The notes below the pieces were generated by a model. That model was not told the origin of the DNA. It searched no databases and saw only the letters and a program-made list of their open reading frames with translations. Of a stretch of 39,077 nt of DNA, positions 25,443 through 31,183 are shown piece after piece (within the stretch, counting starts at the first letter, position 1; each line of letters starts with the position of its first letter). Both the position numbers and the translations under genes were made by a program. The DNA is from a virus. The stretch lies in the IMG/VR virus record IMGVR_UViG_3300033148_002964, positions 1-39,077 of that record; one strand, given 5' to 3'.

Positions 25443-25958
25443 ATGGATAATCGTATCTGCGTTGGGAAATACGTGAAAAAGTTCAAGGAAAAGAACTTGG
25501 CTAATAGAAAGGCAAAAGTGTACATACGCAAAATGAAGTGTCTTTATTGCGGGAAGGTGTTTGAGGTTTCAACAAAAGATTTCAATAGAGGAAGAGGAAA
25601 ATATTGCAGCGAGTGTGTTTCTAGGTACGTTCACATGAAGGGAAGAAGAGCTCCGAACTGGAAGGGCGGAAGAAGAAAAAGTGTGGATGGTTATGTTTTA
25701 CTACACAGATTGCTAGTACCTGACGGATATCATTACCTCGAAGTTAAGGGGAACGGATACGTTCACGAACACAGGTTGGCGATGGCAAAAAAGATAGGAA
25801 GGAAACTAAAGCCCGACGAGTTAGTTCACCACCTAAACGGAATAAGGGATGACAACAGGATAGAGAATCTAGCAATAACAGATAGAAGTAATCACGAACA
25901 CTTCACTTTTAGAAAGATATTACAAGAAAGAATTAGAGAATTAGAAAAAAACAATTAA
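25443..25958 (+). CDS. HNH homing-type endonuclease with zinc ribbon
   Basis: 171 residues. Residues 33-58 hold a zinc-binding CLYCGKVFE...KYCSECV ribbon. APNWKGGRRK follows, a motif common in free-standing phage HNH proteins. YVHEHRLAMAKKIGRKLKP and ELVHHLNGIRDDNRIENLAI form the HNH core (E-H-R-L, H-H-x-N-G, N-R-I-E-N-L). Such proteins nick or cut DNA at an allele lacking the gene and so spread by copying. It has its own promoter, sits between a truncated and an intact copy of one small HTH gene, and ends by TAATG overlap with the intact copy. It is far from the intron (1308) and not inside it. Confidence 0.85.
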   Translation: MDNRICVGKYVKKFKEKNLANRKAKVYIRKMKCLYCGKVFEVSTKDFNRGRGKYCSECVSRYVHMKGRRAPNWKGGRRKSVDGYVLLHRLLVPDGYHYLEVKGNGYVHEHRLAMAKKIGRKLKPDELVHHLNGIRDDNRIENLAITDRSNHEHFTFRKILQERIRELEKNN

Positions 25959-26107
25959 TGAAAAGAAAGTATACAATCGAAGAAGCAGCGAAACTAGTAG
26001 AAACCCTTTCTAAGTGTTCTAATTTAAAGTATGTTGCCCGCATTACAAGAATACCTATAGGAAAAGTAAGACAAGTTAAAGAAGCATTAAGATTAAAAAG
26101 GTCTTAG
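25958..26107 (+). CDS. Small helix-turn-helix-like protein
   Basis: 49 residues: MKRKYTIEEAAKLVETLSKC, then a short segment and RITRIPIGKVRQVKEALRLK. Two helices with a turn before a basic recognition-like helix (IPIGKVRQVKEA) suggest DNA binding. The start overlaps the HNH stop as TAATG. A shortened relative lies at 25345 before the HNH gene. Role unknown, possibly regulation of neighbouring genes. Confidence 0.55.
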   Translation: MKRKYTIEEAAKLVETLSKCSNLKYVARITRIPIGKVRQVKEALRLKRS

Positions 26108-26124
26108 AAATCAACAATAAAAAT

Positions 26125-26181
26125 ATGGAAGAAGAAAAAGACACTCCTTTAGAGGGGGAAGAAGAAGACGAAGAAGAATAG
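26125..26181 (+). CDS. Possible 18-residue acidic microprotein
   Basis: 18 codons (MEEEKDTPLEGEEEDEEE) after the A/T leader AATAAAAAT. Small acidic proteins can mimic DNA, but this may also be a chance frame. It lies just before a structured stretch with two hairpins and has no neighbour in the same frame. Confidence 0.25.
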   Translation: MEEEKDTPLEGEEEDEEE

Positions 26182-26187
26182 TTCCAA

Positions 26188-26252
26188 AGAGATTGATTAG
26201 TTCATTCGGCATAATACCGAGATAAACAACATAAGAACTCCAATCTATCTCT
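26188..26252 (+). other. Hairpin in the gene-free stretch 26182-26324
   Basis: AGAGATTGATTAGTTC (26188-26203) is largely complementary to GAACTCCAATCTATCTCT (26235-26252), with a small inner stem TCGG/CCGA. The fold lies in a stretch with no other gene and before the terminator at 26270. Function unknown. Confidence 0.4.
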
Positions 26253-26269
26253 TACTATTAACGGATTAC

Positions 26270-26307
26270 CCTCTCGTTTGTGACGTATTTCACGGCGAGA
26301 GAGTTTT
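26270..26307 (+). terminator. Rho-independent terminator
   Basis: CTCTCG (26271-26276) pairs with CGAGAG (26296-26301), with an inner GTGA/TCAC stem, followed by AGTTTT. It closes the HNH/HTH transcription unit before the next promoter at 26325. Confidence 0.6.
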
Positions 26308-26324
26308 CCACAAAAGAAAAACAT

Positions 26325-26353
26325 TTGACAACGGTTCTTGAATATGATACAAT
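26325..26353 (+). promoter_or_regulatory. Extended -10 sigma70-type promoter
   Basis: TTGACA (26325-26330), 17-bp spacer, TACAAT (26348-26353), preceded by TGA (TGn extended -10). The predicted +1 is about 26360, which is also an ATG. It drives a short structured RNA that ends in a terminator before the gene at 26477. Confidence 0.75.
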
Positions 26354-26359
26354 GTAAAT

Positions 26360-26463
26360 ATGAAATCCAAATCAAGACAATTTAATTATTGTTACCAGAC
26401 GTCTGGTATAACCAGAAATGGTTTGGATATCATCCACTTAATCACTTTTCGGAGTGATTTTTT
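26360..26463 (+). ncRNA. Structured leader RNA or small RNA with terminator
   Basis: From the predicted +1, ATCCAAA (26365-26371) pairs with TTTGGAT (26422-26428) and encloses two hairpins. One comes from the perfect 16-bp palindrome TACCAGACGTCTGGTA (26393-26408) and one is AACCA-GAAA-TGGTT (26410-26423; it shares end bases with the outer helix). A terminator follows: AATCACT (26440-26446) with AGTGATT (26453-26459), then six T. A short three-way-junction RNA before a gene suggests a riboswitch or attenuator for the protein at 26477, or a stand-alone small RNA. The palindrome could also be an operator on DNA. Confidence 0.6.
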
Positions 26464-26470
26464 GGTTTAA
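26360..26470 (+). CDS. Possible 36-residue leader peptide over the leader RNA
   Basis: An open frame starts at the predicted +1 ATG (MKSKSRQFNYCYQTSG...) and stops at 26470, seven bases before the next ATG. Its codons cover the RNA helices and the terminator, as in the unit at 21989-22094. The RNA pairing explains the sequence better, so the peptide is a weak call. Confidence 0.25.
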   Translation: MKSKSRQFNYCYQTSGITRNGLDIIHLITFRSDFLV

Positions 26471-26476
26471 CTTAAC

Positions 26477-26791
26477 ATGAAAAAAACAAGACCATTAGAA
26501 TCTATTAGAAGATACTGCTTGCAATGTTGTGCTGGCTCTCTTAAGGAAGTGAGATTATGTCCCTCAACAGATTGTATTCTTTATCCTTATCGGTTTGGAA
26601 AGGGGGTAAGGGGAAAAAGCACACTAAAAGCAATCAGAAAAAGATGCCTTGATTGTGGAGAAGGAACATCTCAATCTGTTAGAAGTTGTGAGTTTCCTAA
26701 ATGCCCTTTATTTCCCTATAGAACAGGACATAATCCTGCAAGACGAGGAATAGGGCGAAAAGGAGGTAATCCTTCACTAAAGAAGGCGTGA
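26477..26791 (+). CDS. Duplicated zinc-binding protein
   Basis: 104 residues made of two ~40-residue repeats. The first is IRRYCLQCCAGS...VRLCPSTDCILYPYRFGKG; the second is IRKRCLDCGEGT...VRSCEFPKCPLFPYRTGHN. Each has C-x2-C, then C-x5-C, then L-x-PYR-x-G, so each probably holds one zinc ion. The C-terminus is Arg/Lys/Gly-rich. It follows a promoter and leader RNA and is closed by its own terminator, an isolated regulated unit. Probably nucleic-acid binding; no known family name recognised. Confidence 0.65.
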   Translation: MKKTRPLESIRRYCLQCCAGSLKEVRLCPSTDCILYPYRFGKGVRGKSTLKAIRKRCLDCGEGTSQSVRSCEFPKCPLFPYRTGHNPARRGIGRKGGNPSLKKA

Positions 26792-26804
26792 GTTAGTGTT
26801 TTTT
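26775..26804 (+). terminator. Terminator overlapping the end of the zinc protein gene
   Basis: CACTAA (26775-26780) pairs with TTAGTG (26793-26798), followed by six T. It overlaps the last codons and TGA of the gene at 26477. Confidence 0.65.
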
Positions 26805-26821
26805 AGAAATAACGGCTTGTT

Positions 26822-27060
26822 AAACACTCGTTGGAAGGTAAGTTGTAGTTTGCGAGTATAAAGAAGTTGGTGTATGCTTGTAGGACTTCCTGCACCACTC
26901 GGGCAATGTGCTTTAAGTTACCACACTCCAAGATTACTGGGCTGCTCACGGCTCTAAAATGTGAGGGGAGAGTGAAAAGAATCTCATCCAGTAGTTAAGG
27001 GAACTTCACAGTATTCTTCTTTATTGCTAGATGCTGGAAGTCCTCTTTATCTACAAGGGA
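26822..27060 (+). ncRNA. Second structured noncoding RNA element (about 240 nt)
   Basis: The 294-base gap before 27086 has no gene but many complementary segments. ACTCG 26826-26830 pairs with CGAGT 26853-26857. ATTACTGG 26933-26940 pairs with CCAGTAGT 26988-26995. CTTGTAG 26877-26883 pairs with CTACAAG 27051-27057. GGACTTCC 26883-26890 pairs with GGAAGTCC 27036-27043 and continues that helix. ATAAAGAAG 26858-26866 pairs with CTTCTTTAT 27016-27024, crossing the others as a pseudoknot. A long-range helix and a pseudoknot resemble the design of the element at 23415, but I saw no shared sequence. The last helix ends 28 bases before ATG 27086. Confidence 0.6.
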
Positions 27061-27085
27061 GAGTGAATATAATATAATAATTATT

Positions 27086-27337
27086 ATGAATTATAAATTA
27101 GCAAAACAATTAAAAGAAGCGGGGTTTCCACAAGATAAATGGTATCCACAAGATAGCTTTGAAGATGCAAAAAATCCTACTCTCTCTGAGCTTATAGAGG
27201 CTTGTGGAGAAGGATTCTTTGAACTTAGAAAAGACTCAGAAAGATGGAGCTGCGGAGGAAGAGTTGAGGGAATTAACTTTTATGGCAAAACCCCAGAGGA
27301 AAGTGTCGCTAAATTATGGTTAAAACTAAACAAATGA
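27086..27337 (+). CDS. Small conserved phage protein of unknown function
   Basis: 83 residues: MNYKLAKQLKEAGFPQ...PTLSELIEACGEGFFEL...WSCGG...YGKTPEESVAKLWLKLNK. This compact arrangement is seen in many phage and plasmid hypothetical proteins. No enzyme residues are visible. It follows the structured RNA. Confidence 0.6.
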   Translation: MNYKLAKQLKEAGFPQDKWYPQDSFEDAKNPTLSELIEACGEGFFELRKDSERWSCGGRVEGINFYGKTPEESVAKLWLKLNK

Positions 27338-27343
27338 TATACG

Positions 27344-27616
27344 ATGAAAGAAGAAACCATTATAACATCTAAGAATATCGAAGAAACACTTAGAGATGTA
27401 ATAAAATCCCTTAATAAACCCCAACCATTTCAAGACTATGTTTGGATAGAATCAAGGAAATGGTATGAAAGTGAGATTTGTAAAGAGCTTTGGGGATTTA
27501 ATCCTACTAAGAAAGAACTTAATTGGGCAGAAAAAACAAATGGTTATATTAGAAGGAAACGAGGATTTAGATTATATTTAAGCAAACATCTTTTAAGTAA
27601 ATATCTTCATGACTAA
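27344..27616 (+). CDS. Hypothetical protein
   Basis: 90 residues, mixed helix and beta (DVIKSLNKPQPFQDYVWIES, KRGFRLYLSKHLLSKYLHD), no recognised family. The C-terminus overlaps the first 8 bases of the MT-A70 remnant at 27609. Six bases after the previous gene, so it is probably co-transcribed with it. Confidence 0.5.
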   Translation: MKEETIITSKNIEETLRDVIKSLNKPQPFQDYVWIESRKWYESEICKELWGFNPTKKELNWAEKTNGYIRRKRGFRLYLSKHLLSKYLHD

Positions 27617-27683
27617 TAAAAAGTATCAGATTATTTTAGCCGACCCGCCATGGCAATTCAAAAACCATTATTATGATATATAA
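27609..27683 (+). pseudogene. N-terminal remnant of an MT-A70 adenine methyltransferase
   Basis: 24 codons, MTNKKYQIILADPPWQFKNH then YYDI and TAA. The intact gene at 29319 begins MKKYQIIYADPPWQFKNYNN. The two DNA copies share the GACCCGCCATGGCAATT core that encodes the catalytic DPPW motif and part just after KN. The rest of the enzyme is missing here. It is the head of an old second copy, cut where the zinc-ribbon gene (27673) now starts. Confidence 0.8.
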
Positions 27684-27909
27684 AAATAAATGCGTAGCTT
27701 GTGGTGCACGAATTCCCGCAAGAAGAAAGCACTATAATAAATATGGAAACTATTGTGTGGTGTGCACAAGAAGAGCAACAAGATTATCTCTATTAGAAAT
27801 GGGAGAAATGACACCAGAAAGAATAGAAATAGTCAATATGCTTATAAAGGAAGCCCCTCAATATTACAAGGGTCCCTTAGTATTTAGAAGCAAGCCCGTG
27901 GAAGCGTAG
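27673..27909 (+). CDS. Small zinc-ribbon protein
   Basis: 78 residues. CVACGARIPARRKHYNKYG and then NYCVVCTRR give two C-x2-C pairs, a treble-clef or ribbon. The C-terminus has a short helix and ends VEA. The ATG lies within the end of the MT-A70 remnant, so the frame begins at the break point. Likely nucleic-acid or protein binding. Confidence 0.6.
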   Translation: MIYKNKCVACGARIPARRKHYNKYGNYCVVCTRRATRLSLLEMGEMTPERIEIVNMLIKEAPQYYKGPLVFRSKPVEA

Positions 27910-27914
27910 AAAAG

Positions 27915-27923
27915 TTATCCACA
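27915..27923 (+). promoter_or_regulatory. DnaA box (consensus)
   Basis: TTATCCACA, a perfect DnaA box, lies just 5' of the promoter at 27934. The only other exact copy I saw is at 34210-34218. It could bind host DnaA as a replication or transcription regulator. Confidence 0.4.
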
Positions 27924-27933
27924 ACTAAGGGTA

Positions 27934-27962
27934 TTGACAATGTCCTTTGAATAGATTAATAT
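27934..27962 (+). promoter_or_regulatory. Sigma70-type promoter with overlapping inverted repeat
   Basis: TTGACA (27934-27939), 17-bp spacer, TAATAT (27957-27962). CCTTTGA in the spacer (27944-27950) and TCAAAGG after the -10 (27967-27973) form an inverted repeat around the -10, a possible operator. It starts the unit at 28002 with a ~33-base leader. Confidence 0.7.
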
Positions 27963-28001
27963 AAAGTCAAAGGTCGTGGCAAATAGAAACCTAATATAAT
28001 T

Positions 28002-28235
28002 ATGGAAGAGCAAAAAGAAGAACAAAAAATAAGCATAAGAAAATACAAGACAATCTGGCAAGAAGTAGAAAGAGCCAGAGAAAGAGAAATCAACTACTAT
28101 AGGGACTTAAAAAAAATAGTGAAAAGACTTAACTATATATTAGGAGGTCTTTCCCAAACTAAAGCTATAAAAGAAAATGAACAACAACTTAGAGCAGCAG
28201 AAGAGGATAGAGAAAGCCGTACAAGCCAAACATAA
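28002..28235 (+). CDS. Coiled-coil hypothetical protein
   Basis: 77 residues, highly charged (MEEQKEEQKISIRKYKTIWQ then a long Arg/Glu helix), with no known family. First gene after the promoter at 27934. Its last 59 bases overlap the next gene in another frame, a long overlap for this phage. Confidence 0.5.
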   Translation: MEEQKEEQKISIRKYKTIWQEVERAREREINYYRDLKKIVKRLNYILGGLSQTKAIKENEQQLRAAEEDRESRTSQT

Positions 28236-28503
28236 GCATTGGACTAAGACAGAGTTGAGTATAATGATTTCTTGGTCTATAAATAATGCGGTAAACTCTC
28301 TATCAGAAGAGGAAAAATCTAAGGACTGGGCATTAAGACAAGATTTAATAAGAGAAAGATATGACTTCTTTATAAAGCTACACAGAGATTGGATGTTCGA
28401 GAACAGAGAGAAAGAAAAAGACACCCCAGAACTAGAAAGAGCAAAAATAGGAGAGCAGGTTGACTCTCTTAAAAGGGAAGAAGAACAAAAAATACCATTT
28501 TAA
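28177..28503 (+). CDS. Helical hypothetical protein
   Basis: 108 residues with a Trp-rich centre (KHWTKTELSIMISWSINNAV) and a charged helical C-terminus (ENREKEKDTPELERAKIGEQ). No family recognised. The chosen ATG gives a 59-base overlap with the upstream gene; a later start at 28264 (MISW) would remove it but loses the conserved-looking first helix. Confidence 0.45.
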   Translation: MNNNLEQQKRIEKAVQAKHKHWTKTELSIMISWSINNAVNSLSEEEKSKDWALRQDLIRERYDFFIKLHRDWMFENREKEKDTPELERAKIGEQVDSLKREEEQKIPF

Positions 28504-28514
28504 CCAATAAAATT

Positions 28515-28931
28515 ATGGCAGGAAATTATCCAAGTAGTGAGTTTGTTAAAGAAGCAGACTTACCAGTAATAGGAACACAATGCCTAAAGTGTAGGCAGGG
28601 ATACATAGTGGCACACCAATTCACATCAAAGAAAGGAGAGTTATTTACAGGAGTAAAATGTGATAGTTGTAATTATAGCTGGATAAAGTCTAACTGGGAT
28701 GACAAACCAGTGCCAGCAGGAGGAACAGGCAGCACAGCATTGAACTACAAATCAATAGGACTAAAGCTAGACAAGTTAAATGAAAGACTAGATGTATTAG
28801 GAAGCTATCTAAGCAAAGAAATAGAACCTTATGTAAAGTCTATTTACAATGCTATGGTCGATGATAGTGAAAAGAAGGCAACAAAAGAACTTAACGAAGA
28901 TTTAAACAAAGAGGCAAAAGAAGCATTATGA
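28515..28931 (+). CDS. Zinc-ribbon protein with coiled-coil tail
   Basis: 138 residues. An N-terminal rubredoxin-like C-x2-C pair (GTQCLKCRQGYI) and a second pair (VKCDSCNYSW) form a zinc ribbon. A Gly/Ala linker leads to a helical tail (LKLDKLNERLDVLGSYLSKE). Probably nucleic-acid binding. The TGA overlaps the next ATG. Confidence 0.55.
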   Translation: MAGNYPSSEFVKEADLPVIGTQCLKCRQGYIVAHQFTSKKGELFTGVKCDSCNYSWIKSNWDDKPVPAGGTGSTALNYKSIGLKLDKLNERLDVLGSYLSKEIEPYVKSIYNAMVDDSEKKATKELNEDLNKEAKEAL

Positions 28932-29104
28932 AAAAGTTTCATCTCTACATAAAAACTCATTGCCCAGCACCAGACTTTGAACTAGAATTATCAGCATCAA
29001 ATCTAGAAAATGCAATAAAAAGAGTAATGAGTATGTATCAAGACCTTGATGAACAGATAATCAAGGACAACATAGAAGAGATACCAGAAGAGATGGAAGA
29101 TTAA
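28928..29104 (+). CDS. Small acidic hypothetical protein
   Basis: 58 residues: MKKFHLYIKTHCPAPDFELE, then a helix with SASNLENAIKRVMSMYQ and an acidic tail (EEIPEEMED). Translation is coupled to the previous gene by ATGA. No family recognised. Confidence 0.55.
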   Translation: MKKFHLYIKTHCPAPDFELELSASNLENAIKRVMSMYQDLDEQIIKDNIEEIPEEMED

Positions 29105-29176
29105 GGTGGCGAGAGAGTCTGTGCGTTTGGGTCTGTTAGGGCTTAGGTATAACTACTCTCTGGCTTCCTAAGTTTT
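29105..29176 (+). other. Structured intergenic element
   Basis: In this 72-base gap AGAGAGT (29113-29119) can pair with ACTCTCT (29154-29160), and CTTAGG can pair with CCTAAG in a crossing arrangement. It ends just before the ATG at 29177. Function unknown; it resembles other short structured gaps of this phage. Confidence 0.35.
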
Positions 29177-29317
29177 ATGAAGAAAGAAAAACATACAAAT
29201 AAAAAGGCAAAAGAAGCACTGAAGGGAAAAGGACTTGCCTTTGACGCTGTAAAAAGAACAGAAAAAGAGTTAGGCGATTTTGATATAAAAGATATAAAGA
29301 TAGAAAAAAGAAAATAA
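29177..29317 (+). CDS. Small basic hypothetical protein
   Basis: 46 residues, Lys-rich (MKKEKHTNKKAKEALKGKGL, with a helix and acidic end, then KRK). No family recognised. It ends one base before the MT-A70 gene, so it is probably co-translated with it. Confidence 0.45.
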   Translation: MKKEKHTNKKAKEALKGKGLAFDAVKRTEKELGDFDIKDIKIEKRK

Positions 29318-29318
29318 C

Positions 29319-29858
29319 ATGAAGAAATATCAAATAATATATGCTGACCCGCCATGGCAATTTAAAAACTATAATAACAAGAAGGCAAAGAATTGGGCTG
29401 GAGAACATTATTCCTTAATGACAACGGAAGATATTTGTAAGTTGCCAATTCAAGATATTTCTGATAATGATTGTATTTTATTTATATGGGCTACCTTTCC
29501 CAAATTACCTGATTGCTTGAAAGTTATTGAAAGTTGGGGGTTTACATATAAGACGCTTGGATTTAATTGGTATAAAGAAAACCAAGATAGAAGTTTATTT
29601 TTTGGCATGGGTTACTGGACAAGAAGCAATAGTGAGATTTGTCTATTAGCTACCAAGGGACATCCAAAAAGAATAAGCACAAATGTTTTTCAGGTAGTAA
29701 GGTATCCAAGATTAAAACATAGTGAAAAACCACCAATTATTAGAAGTAAAATAGTAGAGCTTGTGGGCGACTTGCCAAGGATAGAATTATTTGCTAGAGA
29801 AAAAACAGAAAGTTGGGATGTCTGGGGCAACGAAGTAAAAAGCGATATAAACCTTTAG
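29319..29858 (+). CDS. MT-A70 family adenine methyltransferase
   Basis: 179 residues. DPPW with an aromatic partner at 11-16 (ADPPWQFKNY) is the catalytic motif of the MT-A70 family. HYSLMTTEDICKLP, CILFIWATFPKLPDCLKVIESWGF, RSNSEICLLATKGHPKR and RIELFAREKTESWDVWGNEV complete the core in the usual order. It should methylate the N6 of adenine in DNA (protection from restriction, or regulation). An incomplete copy of its head lies 1.7 kb upstream at 27609. The lengths and motifs show an intact enzyme. Confidence 0.88.
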   Translation: MKKYQIIYADPPWQFKNYNNKKAKNWAGEHYSLMTTEDICKLPIQDISDNDCILFIWATFPKLPDCLKVIESWGFTYKTLGFNWYKENQDRSLFFGMGYWTRSNSEICLLATKGHPKRISTNVFQVVRYPRLKHSEKPPIIRSKIVELVGDLPRIELFAREKTESWDVWGNEVKSDINL

Positions 29859-29872
29859 TCAATCGAATAACC

Positions 29873-30106
29873 ATGAAAAAGAAAAATAAACTTACAAACA
29901 TATCTTTAAAAGAGCTAGAGAAGCTAGAGAAAGAAAATCCCCAAGCTGATATTGTTCGTATTCCAAAGAAACAAATATGTGAGGATTGTGGCAAAGCCAC
30001 ATCAAAAGGTAAAATGATAATGTTTACAGATAGATATTTAGATGAAACCTATGAACTATGGTTCTGTGAAGAGTGTGCCAAGAAATATAAAGGTAAAAAT
30101 ATATGA
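29873..30106 (+). CDS. Small zinc-binding protein
   Basis: 77 residues from the ATG at 29873 (an earlier in-frame ATG at 29813 lies inside the methyltransferase and is rejected). KQICEDCGKATSKG and WFCEECAKKYK give two C-x2-C pairs (a treble-clef fold). The N-terminus is Lys/Leu-rich. It follows the MT-A70 gene by 14 bases. Confidence 0.55.
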   Translation: MKKKNKLTNISLKELEKLEKENPQADIVRIPKKQICEDCGKATSKGKMIMFTDRYLDETYELWFCEECAKKYKGKNI

Positions 30107-30420
30107 CTAAACAAGATTGGCGTAAGAGATTTGATGAATATAAATTGAAAGAGTATGGAAAATGGAAAATTGGTAGAATAGAAGCTAAACAATTTATCCA
30201 AAAAGAACTAACCAAAGCAAGAGAAGAAGAGAGAAAGAAGATTAACAAATTGGCTGATAAAGCAATAAGCTTAATTCCAAAAGCCAAAGAGCAAATCCGA
30301 GAACAATACAAAGCTCAATTATTAGAGAAGATAGAGAAGATAGAAAGAGAGTTTTGTCGTGAGTGTAGTGGCGGAGAGATTATGAGAGATAGAATTATAG
30401 AAATAATAAAAGAGTTATAG
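30103..30420 (+). CDS. Helical charged hypothetical protein
   Basis: 105 residues, basic and helical: QDWRKRFDEYKLKEYGKWKI then a long Lys/Glu helix (AREEERKKINKLADKAISLI) and one Cys pair (CRECSGG). No family recognised. It overlaps the zinc protein by 4 bases, and its stop directly touches the cloverleaf RNA. Confidence 0.5.
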   Translation: MTKQDWRKRFDEYKLKEYGKWKIGRIEAKQFIQKELTKAREEERKKINKLADKAISLIPKAKEQIREQYKAQLLEKIEKIEREFCRECSGGEIMRDRIIEIIKEL

Positions 30421-30532
30421 TTGGTTTCTGGGGGAATGGCTTTCAGTCCACTTAATAGCTAAAAGTGGTGCAACCTGATAACTCGCAAGAGTAGGTTGGG
30501 GTGTGAGTCCTAACCCTTTCCCCAAAAGCCAA
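30421..30532 (+). ncRNA. Cloverleaf-like structured RNA
   Basis: The first base after the stop of the preceding gene begins a 16-pair closing stem, TTGGTTTCTGGGGGAA (30421-30436) with TTTCCCCAAAAGCCAA (30517-30532), with two wobbles and one mismatch. It encloses three hairpins. The first is CCACTT/AAGTGG (30448-30468). The second is CAACCT/AGGTTG carrying ACTC-GCAA-GAGT (30471-30498). The third is GGGT/ACCC (30499-30516). The inner part looks like a tRNA with a long variable arm, but there is no good T-loop, the candidate anticodon loop has 9 bases, and the closing stem is too long. It is therefore a cloverleaf RNA and not a normal tRNA. Confidence 0.6.
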
Positions 30533-30557
30533 TTATAAATAATAATAAATAAATACT

Positions 30558-30695
30558 ATGACAATAGCAAAAATAATAACAGTAGCAGTAGGAATAACAT
30601 TGGTTATGATTGCAATAATTACAGGAGAATATGACTTGCATTGGGCAGTTGGAATGTTTTTAGTTGGAGGTTATATTTATTCATCTAAAGATTAA
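30558..30695 (+). CDS. Small membrane protein
   Basis: 45 residues with two hydrophobic segments (AKIITVAVGITLVMIAIITG and WAVGMFLVGGYIYSS). The leader TAATAAATAAATACT before the ATG is typical of this phage. Possibly a second holin-like or an immunity-type membrane protein, but nothing specific shows it. Confidence 0.5.
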   Translation: MTIAKIITVAVGITLVMIAIITGEYDLHWAVGMFLVGGYIYSSKD

Positions 30696-30701
30696 ATAAC
30701 T

Positions 30702-30965
30702 ATGCCTAACCTACAAGAGAAAATAATAGAGATATTACACAAACATACCAGAAGAATTATCACAGAAGGAGAAAATAAACCCCTTGTAAGAAGAGAAATA
30801 AAGAGCCAAACTGCCAAAGACATAATAAAAACCTGTCGCCAAGAAATAACAAAGGAGGTGATTGAGGAATTAGAGTCAATGAAGTGGCTAACTCCCAGAC
30901 CAGTATTAGGAATGAGTGGTTCAACAAAAATCTTAGACAGGATAGATTCTAAGAATATAAATTAA
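30702..30965 (+). CDS. Hypothetical protein
   Basis: 87 residues, basic N-terminal helix (MPNLQEKIIEILHKHTRRII) and a centre with SQTAKDIIKTCRQEITKEVI, then a short tail (WLTPRPVLGMSGSTKI). No family recognised. An A/T leader precedes the ATG. Confidence 0.5.
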   Translation: MPNLQEKIIEILHKHTRRIITEGENKPLVRREIKSQTAKDIIKTCRQEITKEVIEELESMKWLTPRPVLGMSGSTKILDRIDSKNIN

Positions 30966-31001
30966 CTTTGACCCCAGAATAAAGAGAATTAAATTCTAAC
31001 T

Positions 31002-31183
31002 AATAAATATGCCTCAAAAGAAAAAAGTTAAAACAATAAAGGAAGGAAAGAAACAAAAAGGACTTTGGCTTTTTGAAGTTCAAGATACCTTAGATAAATT
31101 AAAAGAAGATAAGATGATAAAAATTTATGATGGGAAAAAAGAGTTTCTAATAATTAGAATGAAATAAATATGCCTCAAAAGAA
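31002..31183 (+). repeat. Duplicated 21-nt leader-and-start sequence
   Basis: The same 21 bases, running from AATAAAT through ATG to the CCTCAAAAGAA codons, occur at 31002-31022 and 31163-31183, at the starts of two unrelated-looking small genes (31009 and 31170). The copied block covers the leader, the ATG and codons 2-5. It suggests that start cassettes were duplicated with a gene head. Confidence 0.6.
31009..31167 (+). CDS. Small basic hypothetical protein
   Basis: 52 residues, MPQKKKVKTIKEGKKQKGLW then a mixed segment and a hydrophobic end (EFLIIRMK). The start region (leader, ATG and codons 2-5) is identical to that of the next gene. Role unknown. Confidence 0.45.
   Translation: MPQKKKVKTIKEGKKQKGLWLFEVQDTLDKLKEDKMIKIYDGKKEFLIIRMK

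Noticed and set aside
30430-30523. tRNA with long variable arm (Ser/Leu type)
   Set aside because: The 7-pair acceptor-like core is attractive, but the anticodon loop has nine bases, the D-arm is too short, the T-loop consensus is missing and the closing stem extends to 16 pairs.
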